Assembly: GCF_947492405.1 (NCBI RefSeq)
Contig: NZ_CANLMP010000002.1
Coordinates: 1,054,001 to 1,118,000, forward strand
DNA from: an uncultured Aquimarina sp.
Lineage (GTDB): Bacteria > Bacteroidota > Bacteroidia > Flavobacteriales > Flavobacteriaceae
Direction: 5' to 3'
Length of the DNA: 64,000 nucleotides
Numbering within the stretch: position 1 is the first letter of the stretch; each line of letters begins with the position of its first letter. A program made the translations under genes and the position numbers. Below, one piece after another: positions 25,931-35,378 of the stretch. Below the pieces are notes generated by a model. The model was given only the letters and a program-made list of their open reading frames with translations, searched no databases and had not been told where the DNA came from.

Positions 25931-28900
25931 CTATCTCTTTAATAATTTAACAACAGTATTGGTGTTTGTTCCTGAGATTTTTGCGTAATATAATCCAGAT
26001 GCCAAACTTGATGCATCCCAGGTAATATTAGTATTAGAATTAATATCAGCCATGGTATGTATTAAGTTACCTGTACTATTAAAGATATTGATGGTTACTC
26101 TTTTACTTGCTTTCGAAATAGCATCTCCAAGATTAAAGAAAAATTCATTACTCGATGGATTAGGATATACAGCAATATCTTTTGCAAAATCTAGTGTAGT
26201 TAATGGAACTTCTACTTCAGGACCAATAGGTTCTATATCAGAGCCAATAATATCACCAAAAATTTGGAACGTTTGATCTAAAGGTGTTCTTTCGAACACT
26301 AAAGAAGCTGTTGACCAATCTGTTGCTCCTAATCCAAAAATATTAGCTGCATCTCTGAACTGCGTTTCTTCTCCTATAACATTATCTTGTGAAGCCCAAA
26401 ACCACTGGTTTGTACCAGGATTAAAAGCAAGATTTACATATATCGATATCCAATAATTACCACTCTGCAGGGTTACAATTTCTGGCAAGAGGATATTTAA
26501 ATTTGAATTATCAAGCTCTGATATTGGTGTGATACCACCGCTATTATAGATTTCATCTCCTGGTAACCCCTCATCATCCGTAAAAATTACTATGGTTACA
26601 CTGTCAAAAGAAGGAGTCCCTCGAAGTCCTCCAAATGCCAATACTCTATCAATATTCCAAGTATTTCCTTCGGGCACGGTAAAATCATCCGCTGATTGTG
26701 CTAATCCTCCAAAATCCAAGAAATTCTGAGATGGTAATGTTCCTATTTGAGAGTTCGTTTGCTCATAAATTGACGGTTCTGATACGGTCACTGTAAAACC
26801 TTCAGAAACTTGTTCTTCTCCAGATGTGGCAATCAACCCAATAGAAGCAGCACCAACCGCATCAGAAGCATAAGATAATGTTAGCGTATTACCAGATAAC
26901 ACTGCAGTTACTAATTCCTCATTAGAATTTGTCAATTCGATTTCAATAGGTAATCCCTGTGATTGAACAAACAAACCTGTAATATCTATTACTGTTTCTT
27001 CGCTATTTTCGTCTACTCCAAAATCATCTAACAAAAATGTAGTAGTTAAAGAAGATTCTGGTAATGGGTTAGCGTTTATAGGAAAACGCGCACTAAACAA
27101 ACCATTTCCGTGAGCTGCAACTGCTATAAATCCATCTTTTCTAGTAACTACCTCATCAGTTACTGCATTACCTATAGCAAAATTCTCTTTTCTCCATACA
27201 GTATTTTGTCCATTTAATCTTCTAGTAGAATATAGACCTGTGCTCGTTGCGGCAAATATTCTTTGTAACCTTGAACCTGCAACTCCTACACTTCCTCCTA
27301 AGAAAGCTGTACTTCTAACAGAAGGTCCGTTACCGGTTCCATCTGCATTTTCTTCTAAATTACCACTAATATTCGTCCAAGAATCACCACCATCTTCTGT
27401 AATAAATAAGCTTGGAATTCCATAATTAGAGTATGTAACTATAACACGATCTGTATTAGACGGATCTATATTAATATCATTAACAAAACCAGTAGGTAAT
27501 CCTTTTCCTGTTGATATATCTACTACCTGTTGATTATCTATATTAGCATTATCCATTCTAAATATAATTCCTGAATTTGTACCGTAGTATAATCTATTTG
27601 CTACGGGAAATCTAGAAGCTTCTAAAGCAGTTATAGTAGATCCATCTGGTGTTATAGTATTTGTAAGATTTACCCAGTTTTCTGTTGCATTTGTATTCGT
27701 AAATAAAGGCAATTCATCAAGATCGTTATTTCTCCAAATAGAACTTCCTGCCGGCATATACATAATGTTATCATTATTTGGATCAAGAATAAATGGATTA
27801 ATAAAAGCAAAACCAGTAGCTCCTGCAGGCTCTACCGCAGAGAATGACTGAAAAACTCCTTCTTCATCAAAATTAAATCTGAAGACGTTTCCTCTTTGAG
27901 AAGAAACATAGCGAGTTCTTCCATTATCAGCAATTGCACTATAAGCTCCATCTCCACCAAAATCCGATTGCCAAATAGCATCAGAATCAGTAGAATTCGT
28001 AAACCACGTTCCATTATCTTGGAATCCAGCCACTAAATCATCTGTATTTGGTTCTGGATCAAATGCCACATGATAAGGCTGTGTAGTTAAATATCCATTA
28101 CTTAAAGAAGTCCAAGTTACTGGTTCTCCTGGATTAACAGCTGTAATATCTTCAGTTACAGATACTCCTCCATCATGACCTGTTAACACTTTATTTGGAT
28201 TAGACGGATAAAATATTAGAGCGTGTTGATCTGGATGATTATTAGTATACAAATTAAATGCTTCTGGTGTAGAAGAACTGTATCCAGCTATCCAATCTCC
28301 TGCTCCTGCTGGAGTTGTATACCCTGTTGTAGATCTATATAAGTTTGTTCCAGCTACAAAAACTAAATTAGAATCTGAAGGACTTACTTTAACCACCATA
28401 TCATATCCACCTTGAATATTAAAAGTTCCACCTCTTGAACCAATATCTCCAGGAAGGTTCGCTGTAAGATCGGTCCAAGGTTCTTCTTCAGATGCATTAT
28501 ATCTATGTAAAAACGCTGGCGAAGCTATACCTTGAGTTTGATTTGCGGTGAAAAAATATACAATATCTTCATTTGATGGGTCTATCCCCATAACAGATCT
28601 ACCATATGCCTCAGGCAAAAAATCTGGAGTAATTTCTGTCCAGGTATCTCCATCTGCAGAGGTAAAATAACCATTATTTGGGGCGCTACCGGAATCCATA
28701 GTTGCATACAACTGTCCTGTAGAAGAAATGGTCACTTCCGCAAAAGTATCAAACCCACCTGATAGTACCTCTGTAAATGTATTTCCTCCATCTTGAGATC
28801 TCTGAATACCAGTTATTGTTCCTGCATAAATATCCCCATTGGTAGGATCTACGACAATAGAACTAATCAAATCAAAAGGAGCATCCACAGAAAAAATACC

Positions 28901-29641
28901 AACATCTTCATTCACGGTAGCTCTAAGGAGTTCCCAGGTACGACCACCATCTCGTGATTTATATATCCCCGTTCCTTGATAAAAAGCACCACCTGCTCCT
29001 GCAGAATTACCTGAACGCTCACCTGATGCATAATACCAAGTAAAACTATGTCTAGGTCTTGGGTCTTGTACAATTGCTGTAATACTAGGACTCTGAAAAG
29101 ACCTTGTCACTTTCCTCCAAGACTGTCCTCCGTTTTCAGATCTCCAAAGACCTCCAGAAACACCTCCTGCAAGAATTACATTTTCATTTGTACGATCAAT
29201 AGCTAAAGCACGAGTTCTACCACCTACGTTAAATGGCCCTCTGTTTTTCCAGGAAGAAAATCCACCAATCTTTCCAGATTTTGGAACTGCTGCCAGTGAT
29301 TTTTGTGAATCATCACCAACACTGATTTTATCAGAGAATTGAAGTTCTGCTTTTCTAATACCATCAGGAATTTTTCCAGTGTAAGGGTTTTTTAAACGAG
29401 CAAACTCAAACTCTGATCGTTCAATAGCATTGTCTCCTTTCTGCTCAAGGGGTGTTTTTGCATCTGTAGAACCTGTCTTACTATCAAACATTTTTGTTTG
29501 TTTGTACAAATGATGTCCTTTAACAGGTTTTGGATCAGCGCTCGTGTTTAATTGTTGTGTTTGAGAAGTCACAGAATAGGTTGTAAAAACCAATGTGCAA
29601 ACACAAAAACCTCTTTGGAGGCATCGTAGAATTGTATACAT
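25931..29641 (-). CDS. T9SS-exported BNR/VPS10-like repeat protein, 1236 aa
   Basis: The N-terminus has a hydrophobic signal (CVCTLVFTTYSVTSQ). From about 125 to 890, propeller blades with Asp-box-like motifs recur (SENGGQSW, SRDGGRTW, SQDGGNTF, TEDGGDSW). An Ig- or cadherin-like segment follows at about 900-1000, then a beta-sandwich region containing LPSQNFLDFGGLAQSADDF. The last 75 residues are a type A T9SS sorting domain: AVYPNPSSNEFFFNLG, then WDASSLASGLYYAKI and VVKLLKR. It should cross the outer membrane by T9SS and be anchored or released. No peptidase motif was seen, so an adhesive or binding role is possible. Confidence 0.9.
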   Translation of the reverse strand: MYTILRCLQRGFCVCTLVFTTYSVTSQTQQLNTSADPKPVKGHHLYKQTKMFDSKTGSTDAKTPLEQKGDNAIERSEFEFARLKNPYTGKIPDGIRKAELQFSDKISVGDDSQKSLAAVPKSGKIGGFSSWKNRGPFNVGGRTRALAIDRTNENVILAGGVSGGLWRSENGGQSWRKVTRSFQSPSITAIVQDPRPRHSFTWYYASGERSGNSAGAGGAFYQGTGIYKSRDGGRTWELLRATVNEDVGIFSVDAPFDLISSIVVDPTNGDIYAGTITGIQRSQDGGNTFTEVLSGGFDTFAEVTISSTGQLYATMDSGSAPNNGYFTSADGDTWTEITPDFLPEAYGRSVMGIDPSNEDIVYFFTANQTQGIASPAFLHRYNASEEEPWTDLTANLPGDIGSRGGTFNIQGGYDMVVKVSPSDSNLVFVAGTNLYRSTTGYTTPAGAGDWIAGYSSSTPEAFNLYTNNHPDQHALIFYPSNPNKVLTGHDGGVSVTEDITAVNPGEPVTWTSLSNGYLTTQPYHVAFDPEPNTDDLVAGFQDNGTWFTNSTDSDAIWQSDFGGDGAYSAIADNGRTRYVSSQRGNVFRFNFDEEGVFQSFSAVEPAGATGFAFINPFILDPNNDNIMYMPAGSSIWRNNDLDELPLFTNTNATENWVNLTNTITPDGSTITALEASRFPVANRLYYGTNSGIIFRMDNANIDNQQVVDISTGKGLPTGFVNDINIDPSNTDRVIVTYSNYGIPSLFITEDGGDSWTNISGNLEENADGTGNGPSVRSTAFLGGSVGVAGSRLQRIFAATSTGLYSTRRLNGQNTVWRKENFAIGNAVTDEVVTRKDGFIAVAAHGNGLFSARFPINANPLPESSLTTTFLLDDFGVDENSEETVIDITGLFVQSQGLPIEIELTNSNEELVTAVLSGNTLTLSYASDAVGAASIGLIATSGEEQVSEGFTVTVSEPSIYEQTNSQIGTLPSQNFLDFGGLAQSADDFTVPEGNTWNIDRVLAFGGLRGTPSFDSVTIVIFTDDEGLPGDEIYNSGGITPISELDNSNLNILLPEIVTLQSGNYWISIYVNLAFNPGTNQWFWASQDNVIGEETQFRDAANIFGLGATDWSTASLVFERTPLDQTFQIFGDIIGSDIEPIGPEVEVPLTTLDFAKDIAVYPNPSSNEFFFNLGDAISKASKRVTINIFNSTGNLIHTMADINSNTNITWDASSLASGLYYAKISGTNTNTVVKLLKR

Positions 29642-29667
29642 ATTATGAGTTGGTTTTGTGTGAACAC

Positions 29668-29675
29668 CAAATCTA
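29668..29675 (-). promoter_or_regulatory. putative -7 box of the T9SS-cargo gene
   Basis: The minus strand reads TAGATTTG, an exact TAnnTTTG, 26 bases before the ATG at 29641. A TTG lies upstream but at only 12 bases' spacing, shorter than the usual -33/-7 gap. Confidence 0.45.
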
Positions 29676-29730
29676 ACTCATTAAATACAAAGTAGTTGTT
29701 AAAATATTATCAAAATATTATACTATTTTA

Positions 29731-30105
29731 TTAATTAGGTTGAAGCATAATTTCTCTACTTTCAGTGATCACATGACAGATATCTTTATCTACAATGATC
29801 GGAATAGTGGAAGTAAATGTTTCATAACCGCTACCACTAACCGTTATAATATAGGTTCCTGTTCGCTCATAAGCTCCCACAAATGTATTAGAATCAGGTA
29901 GAAGCTGAAGTGTTTCTGTATAGTTATTATCTTTCGCTACGACAGTAATCCCGGTAACTAAAAACATATCGCTAGTACTATCTGTTAAAGTAATTTCTAG
30001 TCCAGGTATCGCCTCTGTCGTGCAAAAAACAGGGTCTGATGTATCTTGTTCATCTATGTTACAGGCTGAACAAATTACTAAAAGAATTAAAATTAATTTC
30101 TTCAT
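29731..30105 (-). CDS. small lipoprotein with a carboxypeptidase-regulatory-like fold
   Basis: A 124-residue precursor with signal MKKLILILLVICSAC and lipobox CSAC. The mature region has alternating beta strands (GLEITLTDSTSDMFLVTGIT, TGTYIITVSGSGYETF), as in the small regulatory Ig-like domains of carboxypeptidases and TonB plugs. The function is unknown. It lies between the glycosidase-like gene upstream and the T9SS cargo downstream, with about 60 to 90 bases on each side. Confidence 0.7.
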   Translation of the reverse strand: MKKLILILLVICSACNIDEQDTSDPVFCTTEAIPGLEITLTDSTSDMFLVTGITVVAKDNNYTETLQLLPDSNTFVGAYERTGTYIITVSGSGYETFTSTIPIIVDKDICHVITESREIMLQPN

Positions 30106-30165
30106 ATCTCTTTTACATATTTATAGTAAAGATGCAATTATAAGGTTGTGGTTGCGTCTTTATTT

Positions 30166-31554
30166 TTACGAAGATATATATTCATTAAAAATTGCTATTG
30201 GAACAAGAGCTGTCCAGCCACAAAAATCTTTTTTTGCAGGCATTCCATAAGAAACTAGATCCGGAGAATAGTTTTCCCAAAAAGTCTCGGTAGCAGCAAA
30301 TACTTCTGCTACAGAACTATATGTTTTTTTTGCTAATCGTTTGGCTAATTTATGTTGTCCACATACCGTTAAACCCTTTAGAACCATATACGATGTTGGC
30401 GCCCAAACACCTCCACGCCAGTAATCGCCCCAACCTCTATAATCGGGATCATCTGCAGATAGTGCTGGTAATGGAGTTTTTCTTCCGAATTCTTTTACGT
30501 TCTCTAAATGCGATAAAAACTTTTCCATTCTACTATCTGGAACAATTTTCCCTAATAATGCCCAATACATACCTATATGTTTACGCCTTATTTGTTGTCC
30601 AAATCCCAAATCATAATAAATACCATCTTTCTCATTCCAGCAAAGTTCATTAATTGCTTTTTTAATTGCATTATGAATAGTATTATATTCTTGTATATCT
30701 CCTAATTCTCCTATTAGTTCTGCAATAGTCTTTAGTTGATCAGCTACCATAGCCATCTGACAAGAGAAATCTACTAGTCTACCTTGCTTATTCCATACTC
30801 CTTGTAACGTATTAGGATATTCCGCTATAAAAGTATTGAGTCTTTCTTCACTGGTCGCATCCATTTTTCCGAGCTTATCGCCCAATTCATGATGAGTCAG
30901 TCCATTGCCATTATTATCCCAATGCTCAGGATATCGCTGGATATTATCCATCCCCATTCCTAAAGTATCAGCATAGAATAAATGATCTTCCGTTTGGTAC
31001 GTTTTTACTAAAAACTCAAAGTTTTTCTTTAGAATAGGATATACTTTTTTTAAACGTTCCTTATTTTTCGAAATTGAATAAATCTCTAGTTCAGCAAATG
31101 CCAATAAAGGTGGGTTTATCGATACGGGATGATCTTTTGACCAAAGTGGTGTACCATCATTTCGATATTCTCTGCAAATATATCCATCGTCCTCAACCCT
31201 GTTATAAAAATTATCCAAAGCCTGATATACTGGAAGCTCGTCTAAATGATATTTTGCGAAGCAAACCATAAAACAAGTATCCCAGAGAAAGATATTCTGA
31301 GAAAACGCCGCATCAATAAATGGTTTTTTGAAGAATATTTCTGTATTCCCCCCACGCACTTTAGATTTTGTAATTTCTAAAGCCTTATCATACATCCTTT
31401 TTGATAACTCCTTAGTAACCTTAAATTCAGAAGGGTAATCGGATTCTTTAACAGGATCTGGAATGATTGTTTCATCGTTACACGAATATACTCCAGCTAA
31501 GCCTATTGCTCCTGCGCTTGCTCCGAGTTTTTTTGCAAAATCCCTTCTTTTCAT
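30166..31554 (-). CDS. trehalase/MGH1-like (alpha/alpha)6 glycosidase lipoprotein with Tat-type signal
   Basis: A 462-residue precursor. It opens MKRRDFAKKLGASAGAIGLA and has Cys25 in VYSC, a twin-arginine motif joined to a lipobox, so a folded lipoprotein may be exported. The body matches GH37/GH63-like barrels: NIFLWDTCFMVCF near 88-100, DGYICREYRNDG, GDYWRGGVWAPTSYMVLKGL near 377-396, and FWENYSPD near 430. The substrate (trehalose, mannosylglycerate or another alpha-glucoside or mannoside) is not deducible. It stops about 60 bases before the small lipoprotein gene. Confidence 0.82.
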   Translation of the reverse strand: MKRRDFAKKLGASAGAIGLAGVYSCNDETIIPDPVKESDYPSEFKVTKELSKRMYDKALEITKSKVRGGNTEIFFKKPFIDAAFSQNIFLWDTCFMVCFAKYHLDELPVYQALDNFYNRVEDDGYICREYRNDGTPLWSKDHPVSINPPLLAFAELEIYSISKNKERLKKVYPILKKNFEFLVKTYQTEDHLFYADTLGMGMDNIQRYPEHWDNNGNGLTHHELGDKLGKMDATSEERLNTFIAEYPNTLQGVWNKQGRLVDFSCQMAMVADQLKTIAELIGELGDIQEYNTIHNAIKKAINELCWNEKDGIYYDLGFGQQIRRKHIGMYWALLGKIVPDSRMEKFLSHLENVKEFGRKTPLPALSADDPDYRGWGDYWRGGVWAPTSYMVLKGLTVCGQHKLAKRLAKKTYSSVAEVFAATETFWENYSPDLVSYGMPAKKDFCGWTALVPIAIFNEYISS

Positions 31555-31599
31555 GGGTTCCTAATTTTCCGGAATTTACACAATTATTTTATTATTAAA

Positions 31600-31634
31600 A
31601 AAAGCATTCTTTTTTTGATAAAAAGAATGCTTTT
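31600..31634. terminator. bidirectional terminator after the aldehyde dehydrogenase gene
   Basis: AAAAGCATTCTTTTT (31600-31614) and AAAAAGAATGCTTTT (31620-31634) form a perfect 15-bp stem with a 5-base loop, with A/T runs on both sides. It would end leftward transcription from the dehydrogenase gene before the glycosidase gene. Confidence 0.85.
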
Positions 31635-31658
31635 CATTTTTATTTATAATATTGTAAT

Positions 31659-33212
31659 CTATAAATCAAACTTAATCCCTTGAGCTAAAGGCAATTCAGT
31701 TGTATAGTTTATTGTATTAGTTTGTCTACGCATATATACTTTCCAAGCATCAGAACCAGATTCTCTTCCTCCACCGGTTTCTTTTTCTCCTCCAAAAGCT
31801 CCTCCGATTTCAGCACCAGAAGTTCCTATATTTACATTAGCAATTCCACAATCTGATCCAGCATGAGATAAGAATCTTTCTGCTTCCCGAAGATTATTAG
31901 TCATAATAGCAGAAGATAACCCTTGCGCTACACCATTCTGAACATCAATCGCATTTTCTACATCACCATTGTATTTTAGTAAATATAATACTGGTGCAAA
32001 TGTTTCGTGTTGAACAATTTCGAATGAATTATCAGCTTCTGCTATTGCTGGTTTCACATAACATCCACTTTCATATCCTTCTCCAGATAGCACACCTCCT
32101 TCTACAACAATATTTCCGCCTTCTCCAACTACTTTTTCTAAAGCATTTTGATATCCTTTTACAGCATCTTTATCGATCAAAGGACCTACATGATTATTTT
32201 CATCTAATGGATTTCCTATACGTAATTGCTTATAGGCGTCTACCACTGCGTTCTTTACTTTATCATAAATTGATTCGTGAATAATCAATCTTCTTGTGGA
32301 TGTACATCGTTGTCCTGCAGTTCCTACTGCACCAAACACAGCACCAATAACTGTCATTTTAATATCTGCATCAGGCGTTACAATGATTGCATTATTACCA
32401 CCTAACTCCAGTAATGATTTACCTAATCGTTGTCCAACAGTTGCTCCAACTATTTTACCCATTCTGGTAGATCCTGTTGCAGAAATTAAGGGAATACGTT
32501 TATCAGTAGTCATCATCTCTCCTACTTTGTAATCTCCATTGATAAGACAAGAAATTCCTTCTGGAAGATCATTATCTTTTAAAACTTTAGCAATAATATT
32601 TTGACAAGCAACTCCACAAAGCGGTGTTTTTTCACTTGGCTTCCAAACACAAACATCTCCACAGATCCAGGCTAAAGCAGTATTCCATGCCCAAACTGCT
32701 ACTGGAAAGTTAAATGCAGAAATGATTCCCACAATTCCAAGTGGATGATATTGTTCATACATTCTGTGTCCTGGTCTTTCAGAATGCATCGTTAATCCAT
32801 GCAACTGTCTTGATAGTCCTACGGCAAAATCACAGATATCAATCATTTCCTGTACTTCTCCTAATCCTTCTTGATACGATTTACCCATTTCATAAGAAAC
32901 AAGTTTACCAAGTGGCTCTTTTAAAACCCTCAATTCTTCTCCAAACTGTCTTACGATTTCTCCTCTAAGAGGTGCTGGCATTAATTTCCATGATTTAAAA
33001 GCTGATTGTGCTTTTGATATCACTTTTTCGTAATCATCTTTTGTTGTGGTAGTAACTTTTCCAATCAATTCACCATCAACAGGAGAAAAAGATGAGATTT
33101 CTTCTCCATTAGAAAACCAATCAGAACCTGTAGAAGTTCCTTTATTAAGGTTAGAAACACCTAATTGCTTTAATGCTTCCTCTATTCCAAAATCTGTTGC
33201 TATAGCTGCCAT
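31659..33212 (-). CDS. ALDH7 (antiquitin)-like aldehyde dehydrogenase
   Basis: A 517-residue NAD-dependent enzyme with catalytic Cys303 in AGQRCTSTRR, general-base Glu269 in LLELGGNN, and the cofactor motifs SAFNFPVAVWAWN and ATGSTRMGK. The phrases EQYHPLGIVG and VWKPSEKTPL favour ALDH7, whose members oxidise 2-aminoadipate semialdehyde in lysine breakdown (AmaB type). It lies two genes after 3-hydroxyanthranilate dioxygenase, so a role in tryptophan-derived semialdehyde oxidation is an alternative. The class is sure; the substrate is not. Confidence 0.9.
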   Translation of the reverse strand: MAAIATDFGIEEALKQLGVSNLNKGTSTGSDWFSNGEEISSFSPVDGELIGKVTTTTKDDYEKVISKAQSAFKSWKLMPAPLRGEIVRQFGEELRVLKEPLGKLVSYEMGKSYQEGLGEVQEMIDICDFAVGLSRQLHGLTMHSERPGHRMYEQYHPLGIVGIISAFNFPVAVWAWNTALAWICGDVCVWKPSEKTPLCGVACQNIIAKVLKDNDLPEGISCLINGDYKVGEMMTTDKRIPLISATGSTRMGKIVGATVGQRLGKSLLELGGNNAIIVTPDADIKMTVIGAVFGAVGTAGQRCTSTRRLIIHESIYDKVKNAVVDAYKQLRIGNPLDENNHVGPLIDKDAVKGYQNALEKVVGEGGNIVVEGGVLSGEGYESGCYVKPAIAEADNSFEIVQHETFAPVLYLLKYNGDVENAIDVQNGVAQGLSSAIMTNNLREAERFLSHAGSDCGIANVNIGTSGAEIGGAFGGEKETGGGRESGSDAWKVYMRRQTNTINYTTELPLAQGIKFDL

Positions 33213-33237
33213 GTTTTTTAGTTATTTTTTAAGATCG

Positions 33238-33245
33238 TAAAGATA
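33238..33245 (-). promoter_or_regulatory. possible -7 box of the aldehyde dehydrogenase gene
   Basis: The minus strand reads TATCTTTA, one base from TAnnTTTG, 25 bases before the ATG. The same variant occurs before the peptide gene (35371-35378) and the beta-barrel gene (52786-52793). Confidence 0.35.
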
Positions 33246-33467
33246 CTGTCTTTTACAGATATATTAAATTTTGATCTATTATAAAGTTTATTTTGAATGA
33301 TTTTTCAAAAAATCCCTCCTAAAAAAATCAATCTTCTAACAAAATAAGACTCTTTAGATTAAATTGATTTTTATTTATTGACGAGAAAACTACGTATTCA
33401 TCAAAGTAATCTTACGTTTATATTTTTGATTATATCTATACTCATTTATTAAATAGTTTAATGAGCT

Positions 33468-34379
33468 TTATTTTTCGATATAATGCTTTTCGAGTTCTGC
33501 AAAAATATCTTCTAATATATGAACGTATTTTTTGTTTTCTACAAGATCTTCTTTCAACAATCCACAAATACCAGTTTCAATATTAATTACAAAAAATTGC
33601 TTAAGTGTGTCCGGAGGCAAACTTTGTTCAACTACTATGTATGAATCAAAAAGTGTTACATTTTTTATTGATTCCCATCTTAGCTTTTCTGGTCCTCCTG
33701 TAAGAGGATAGTCACTAATAAATAACCACTTATACGAATTATCTTTTTCTGCAATTACTCCGTGAGAAGTACGAGATATTGTATACAATTCGTTTTTATC
33801 TATTAAGGTTATGCTATCTCCAGATTGATTACGATAATGATTATGGGCATAGTACACTAAAAAACCTTTTGTATTTTCTTCTAACTGGTCTGACTTATTA
33901 TAGAAAGGAACAAGCTTCTTTAGGGTATCTCCTTTAATTTCGATATAATAACTATCAATATTCTTATAGTTCCCAGTATTCCAAGAGACCTGGGGATCGT
34001 AAACCTGAGTAAAAAAGAGATTATCTTCTAATTTAGTATTTAAAAATGCGCCTTTAATCATCCATTCTAATGAGGGATCTGACTCATTTCTTTGTTTAGG
34101 AAGTAGTTCTTCTTTCATTACTTCCAAAAAAAGTCTATTCTCTATTTTATTTAATTCAGATGGTATAGAAACTACTTGTTTGATGTCGCAAATACATCCA
34201 TAATCAGAAAGCTCATGTTTGTCCTTGGTTTTTCCGTTTATTATTTGAACATATCCTCTTCCTATTTTCAATGTGTCACTAACAGTGTCTTTATTAAAAT
34301 CTTCTACTTTGATTTTTTCATCACTCAATTGACCATATGTTGAAAAAGAAAATACAATTAGAAATATTCTATATATCAT
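33468..34379 (-). CDS. hypothetical exported protein, 303 aa
   Basis: The N-terminus (IFLIVFSFSTYGQ) is a short signal peptide ending at a typical flavobacterial YGQ cut. A motif VEDFNKDTVSDTLKIGRGYV resembles a single FG-GAP-type calcium loop (D-x-N-x-D). The rest shows beta strands and no catalytic pattern I can name. It starts 7 bases after the dioxygenase stop, so it is likely co-transcribed, but no functional link to that pathway is seen. Confidence 0.65.
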   Translation of the reverse strand: MIYRIFLIVFSFSTYGQLSDEKIKVEDFNKDTVSDTLKIGRGYVQIINGKTKDKHELSDYGCICDIKQVVSIPSELNKIENRLFLEVMKEELLPKQRNESDPSLEWMIKGAFLNTKLEDNLFFTQVYDPQVSWNTGNYKNIDSYYIEIKGDTLKKLVPFYNKSDQLEENTKGFLVYYAHNHYRNQSGDSITLIDKNELYTISRTSHGVIAEKDNSYKWLFISDYPLTGGPEKLRWESIKNVTLFDSYIVVEQSLPPDTLKQFFVINIETGICGLLKEDLVENKKYVHILEDIFAELEKHYIEK

Positions 34380-34386
34380 ATATGTA

Positions 34387-34926
34387 CTACTCTTCTATTA
34401 CAAATCGTTTATCTACTGGCATCTCTGTTCCGCACTTATTACACGTTCTTAAAGTTTTGCTGCCATAAAAGTCTTTAAAGTGTTTTAAAAAATCTTTCTC
34501 AATATCATGTAATTTAAAATATACCTCATGTAATTTATTATTACAGTTGTCACAAAACCACAATAATCCATCTTCTGCATCTAAATCAGCTCGTTTTCTT
34601 TCAATTACAAGTCCAATTGAGTCTTTGTGGCGAACTGGAGAATGAGGTACTTTTGCAGGATGCAGATACATATCTCCAGGGCCCAATTTCATAGTCTTTT
34701 TTTCACCATCTTCCTGAATGTGAACTTCGATTTCTCCTTCTAATTGATAAAATAACTCTTCGGTTTCGTTGTAGTGATAATCTTTTCTGGCGTTCGGGCC
34801 AGCGACAATCATAACTATATAATCTCCTGCTTCTTTATATAAATTTTTATTACCAACTGGTGGTTTTAATGTATCTCTATTTTCCTCAATCCATTTGTTA
34901 AGGTTGAAGGGTTTCTGGATTGCCAT
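34387..34926 (-). CDS. nbaC: 3-hydroxyanthranilate 3,4-dioxygenase
   Basis: Opens the ring of 3-hydroxyanthranilate to 2-amino-3-carboxymuconate semialdehyde, which cyclises to quinolinate. The 179-residue cupin has the iron ligands His51, Glu57 and His95, substrate residues Arg47, Arg99 and Glu110, and the bacterial rubredoxin-like site Cys125/Cys128/Cys162/Cys165. These positions agree with the studied Cupriavidus enzyme as I recall it. Other kynurenine-pathway genes are not in the window; an aldehyde dehydrogenase lies two genes downstream. Confidence 0.96.
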   Translation of the reverse strand: MAIQKPFNLNKWIEENRDTLKPPVGNKNLYKEAGDYIVMIVAGPNARKDYHYNETEELFYQLEGEIEVHIQEDGEKKTMKLGPGDMYLHPAKVPHSPVRHKDSIGLVIERKRADLDAEDGLLWFCDNCNNKLHEVYFKLHDIEKDFLKHFKDFYGSKTLRTCNKCGTEMPVDKRFVIEE

Positions 34927-35095
34927 ATCTTTTTATCTTTTGAAATATAAAATTAAGGAAATGGTAGTGAATCTTTCTAAAAACTAAAATAATCTTACTC
35001 GATAATTGAGATTTAAATGTTCCGAGGCTTGTTTCGAAATCTAAATTAATTCTCGATCTAATACCTCAGAGGCTTACCAAGAGACAGTTTACTCT

Positions 35096-35128
35096 AAAAA
35101 AAATAAGCGAACCGAAGTTCGCTTATTT
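35096..35128 (-). terminator. strong terminator after the double-glycine-leader peptide gene
   Basis: AAATAAGCGAAC (35101-35112) and GTTCGCTTATTT (35117-35128) form a perfect 12-bp stem. In the minus-strand RNA the loop is UUCG closed by C-G, the extra-stable tetraloop, and eight Us follow. It sits 6 bases after the peptide stop. Confidence 0.88.
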
Positions 35129-35134
35129 TTAGAT

Positions 35135-35344
35135 TCAACAACCAGTATCTTCATATTCTAGATCTCCATCTGTTGGGCATGGATCTGAACAAGATTGCGT
35201 GATGAATATTGGATACGGGCTGTTTCCAGGTCTGAAAACACAAGCACAACATTCAAAAAATGGGAAACCTCCTCCTGTTACAGATTTTTGTTCATTCTTA
35301 CTTAGTTTTTTACTCTTGTCGATGTTTAAAATTTTTTTAAGCAT
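35135..35344 (-). CDS. cysteine-rich peptide with double-glycine leader (possible RiPP or bacteriocin precursor)
   Basis: A 69-residue precursor. Residues 1-25 (LKKILNIDKSKKLSKNEQKS, then VTGG) look like the leaders cut by C39 peptidase-containing ABC exporters, with the cut after Gly25 or Gly26. The core is hydrophobic at first (GFPFFECCACVF) and has six cysteines, at 32, 33, 35, 52, 56 and 69, plus Pro and acidic residues. It stands alone with its own strong terminator and has no modifying enzyme or exporter nearby. Activity, partner and disulfide or thioether state are unknown. Confidence 0.7.
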   Translation of the reverse strand: MLKKILNIDKSKKLSKNEQKSVTGGGFPFFECCACVFRPGNSPYPIFITQSCSDPCPTDGDLEYEDTGC

Positions 35345-35370
35345 AATGTTAAATTGATTTGTTATGGTAT

Positions 35371-35378
35371 TAAAGATA
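35371..35378 (-). promoter_or_regulatory. possible -7 box of the double-glycine-leader peptide gene
   Basis: The minus strand reads TATCTTTA, one base from TAnnTTTG, 26 bases before the ATG at 35344. No -33 TTG was found. Confidence 0.35.
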
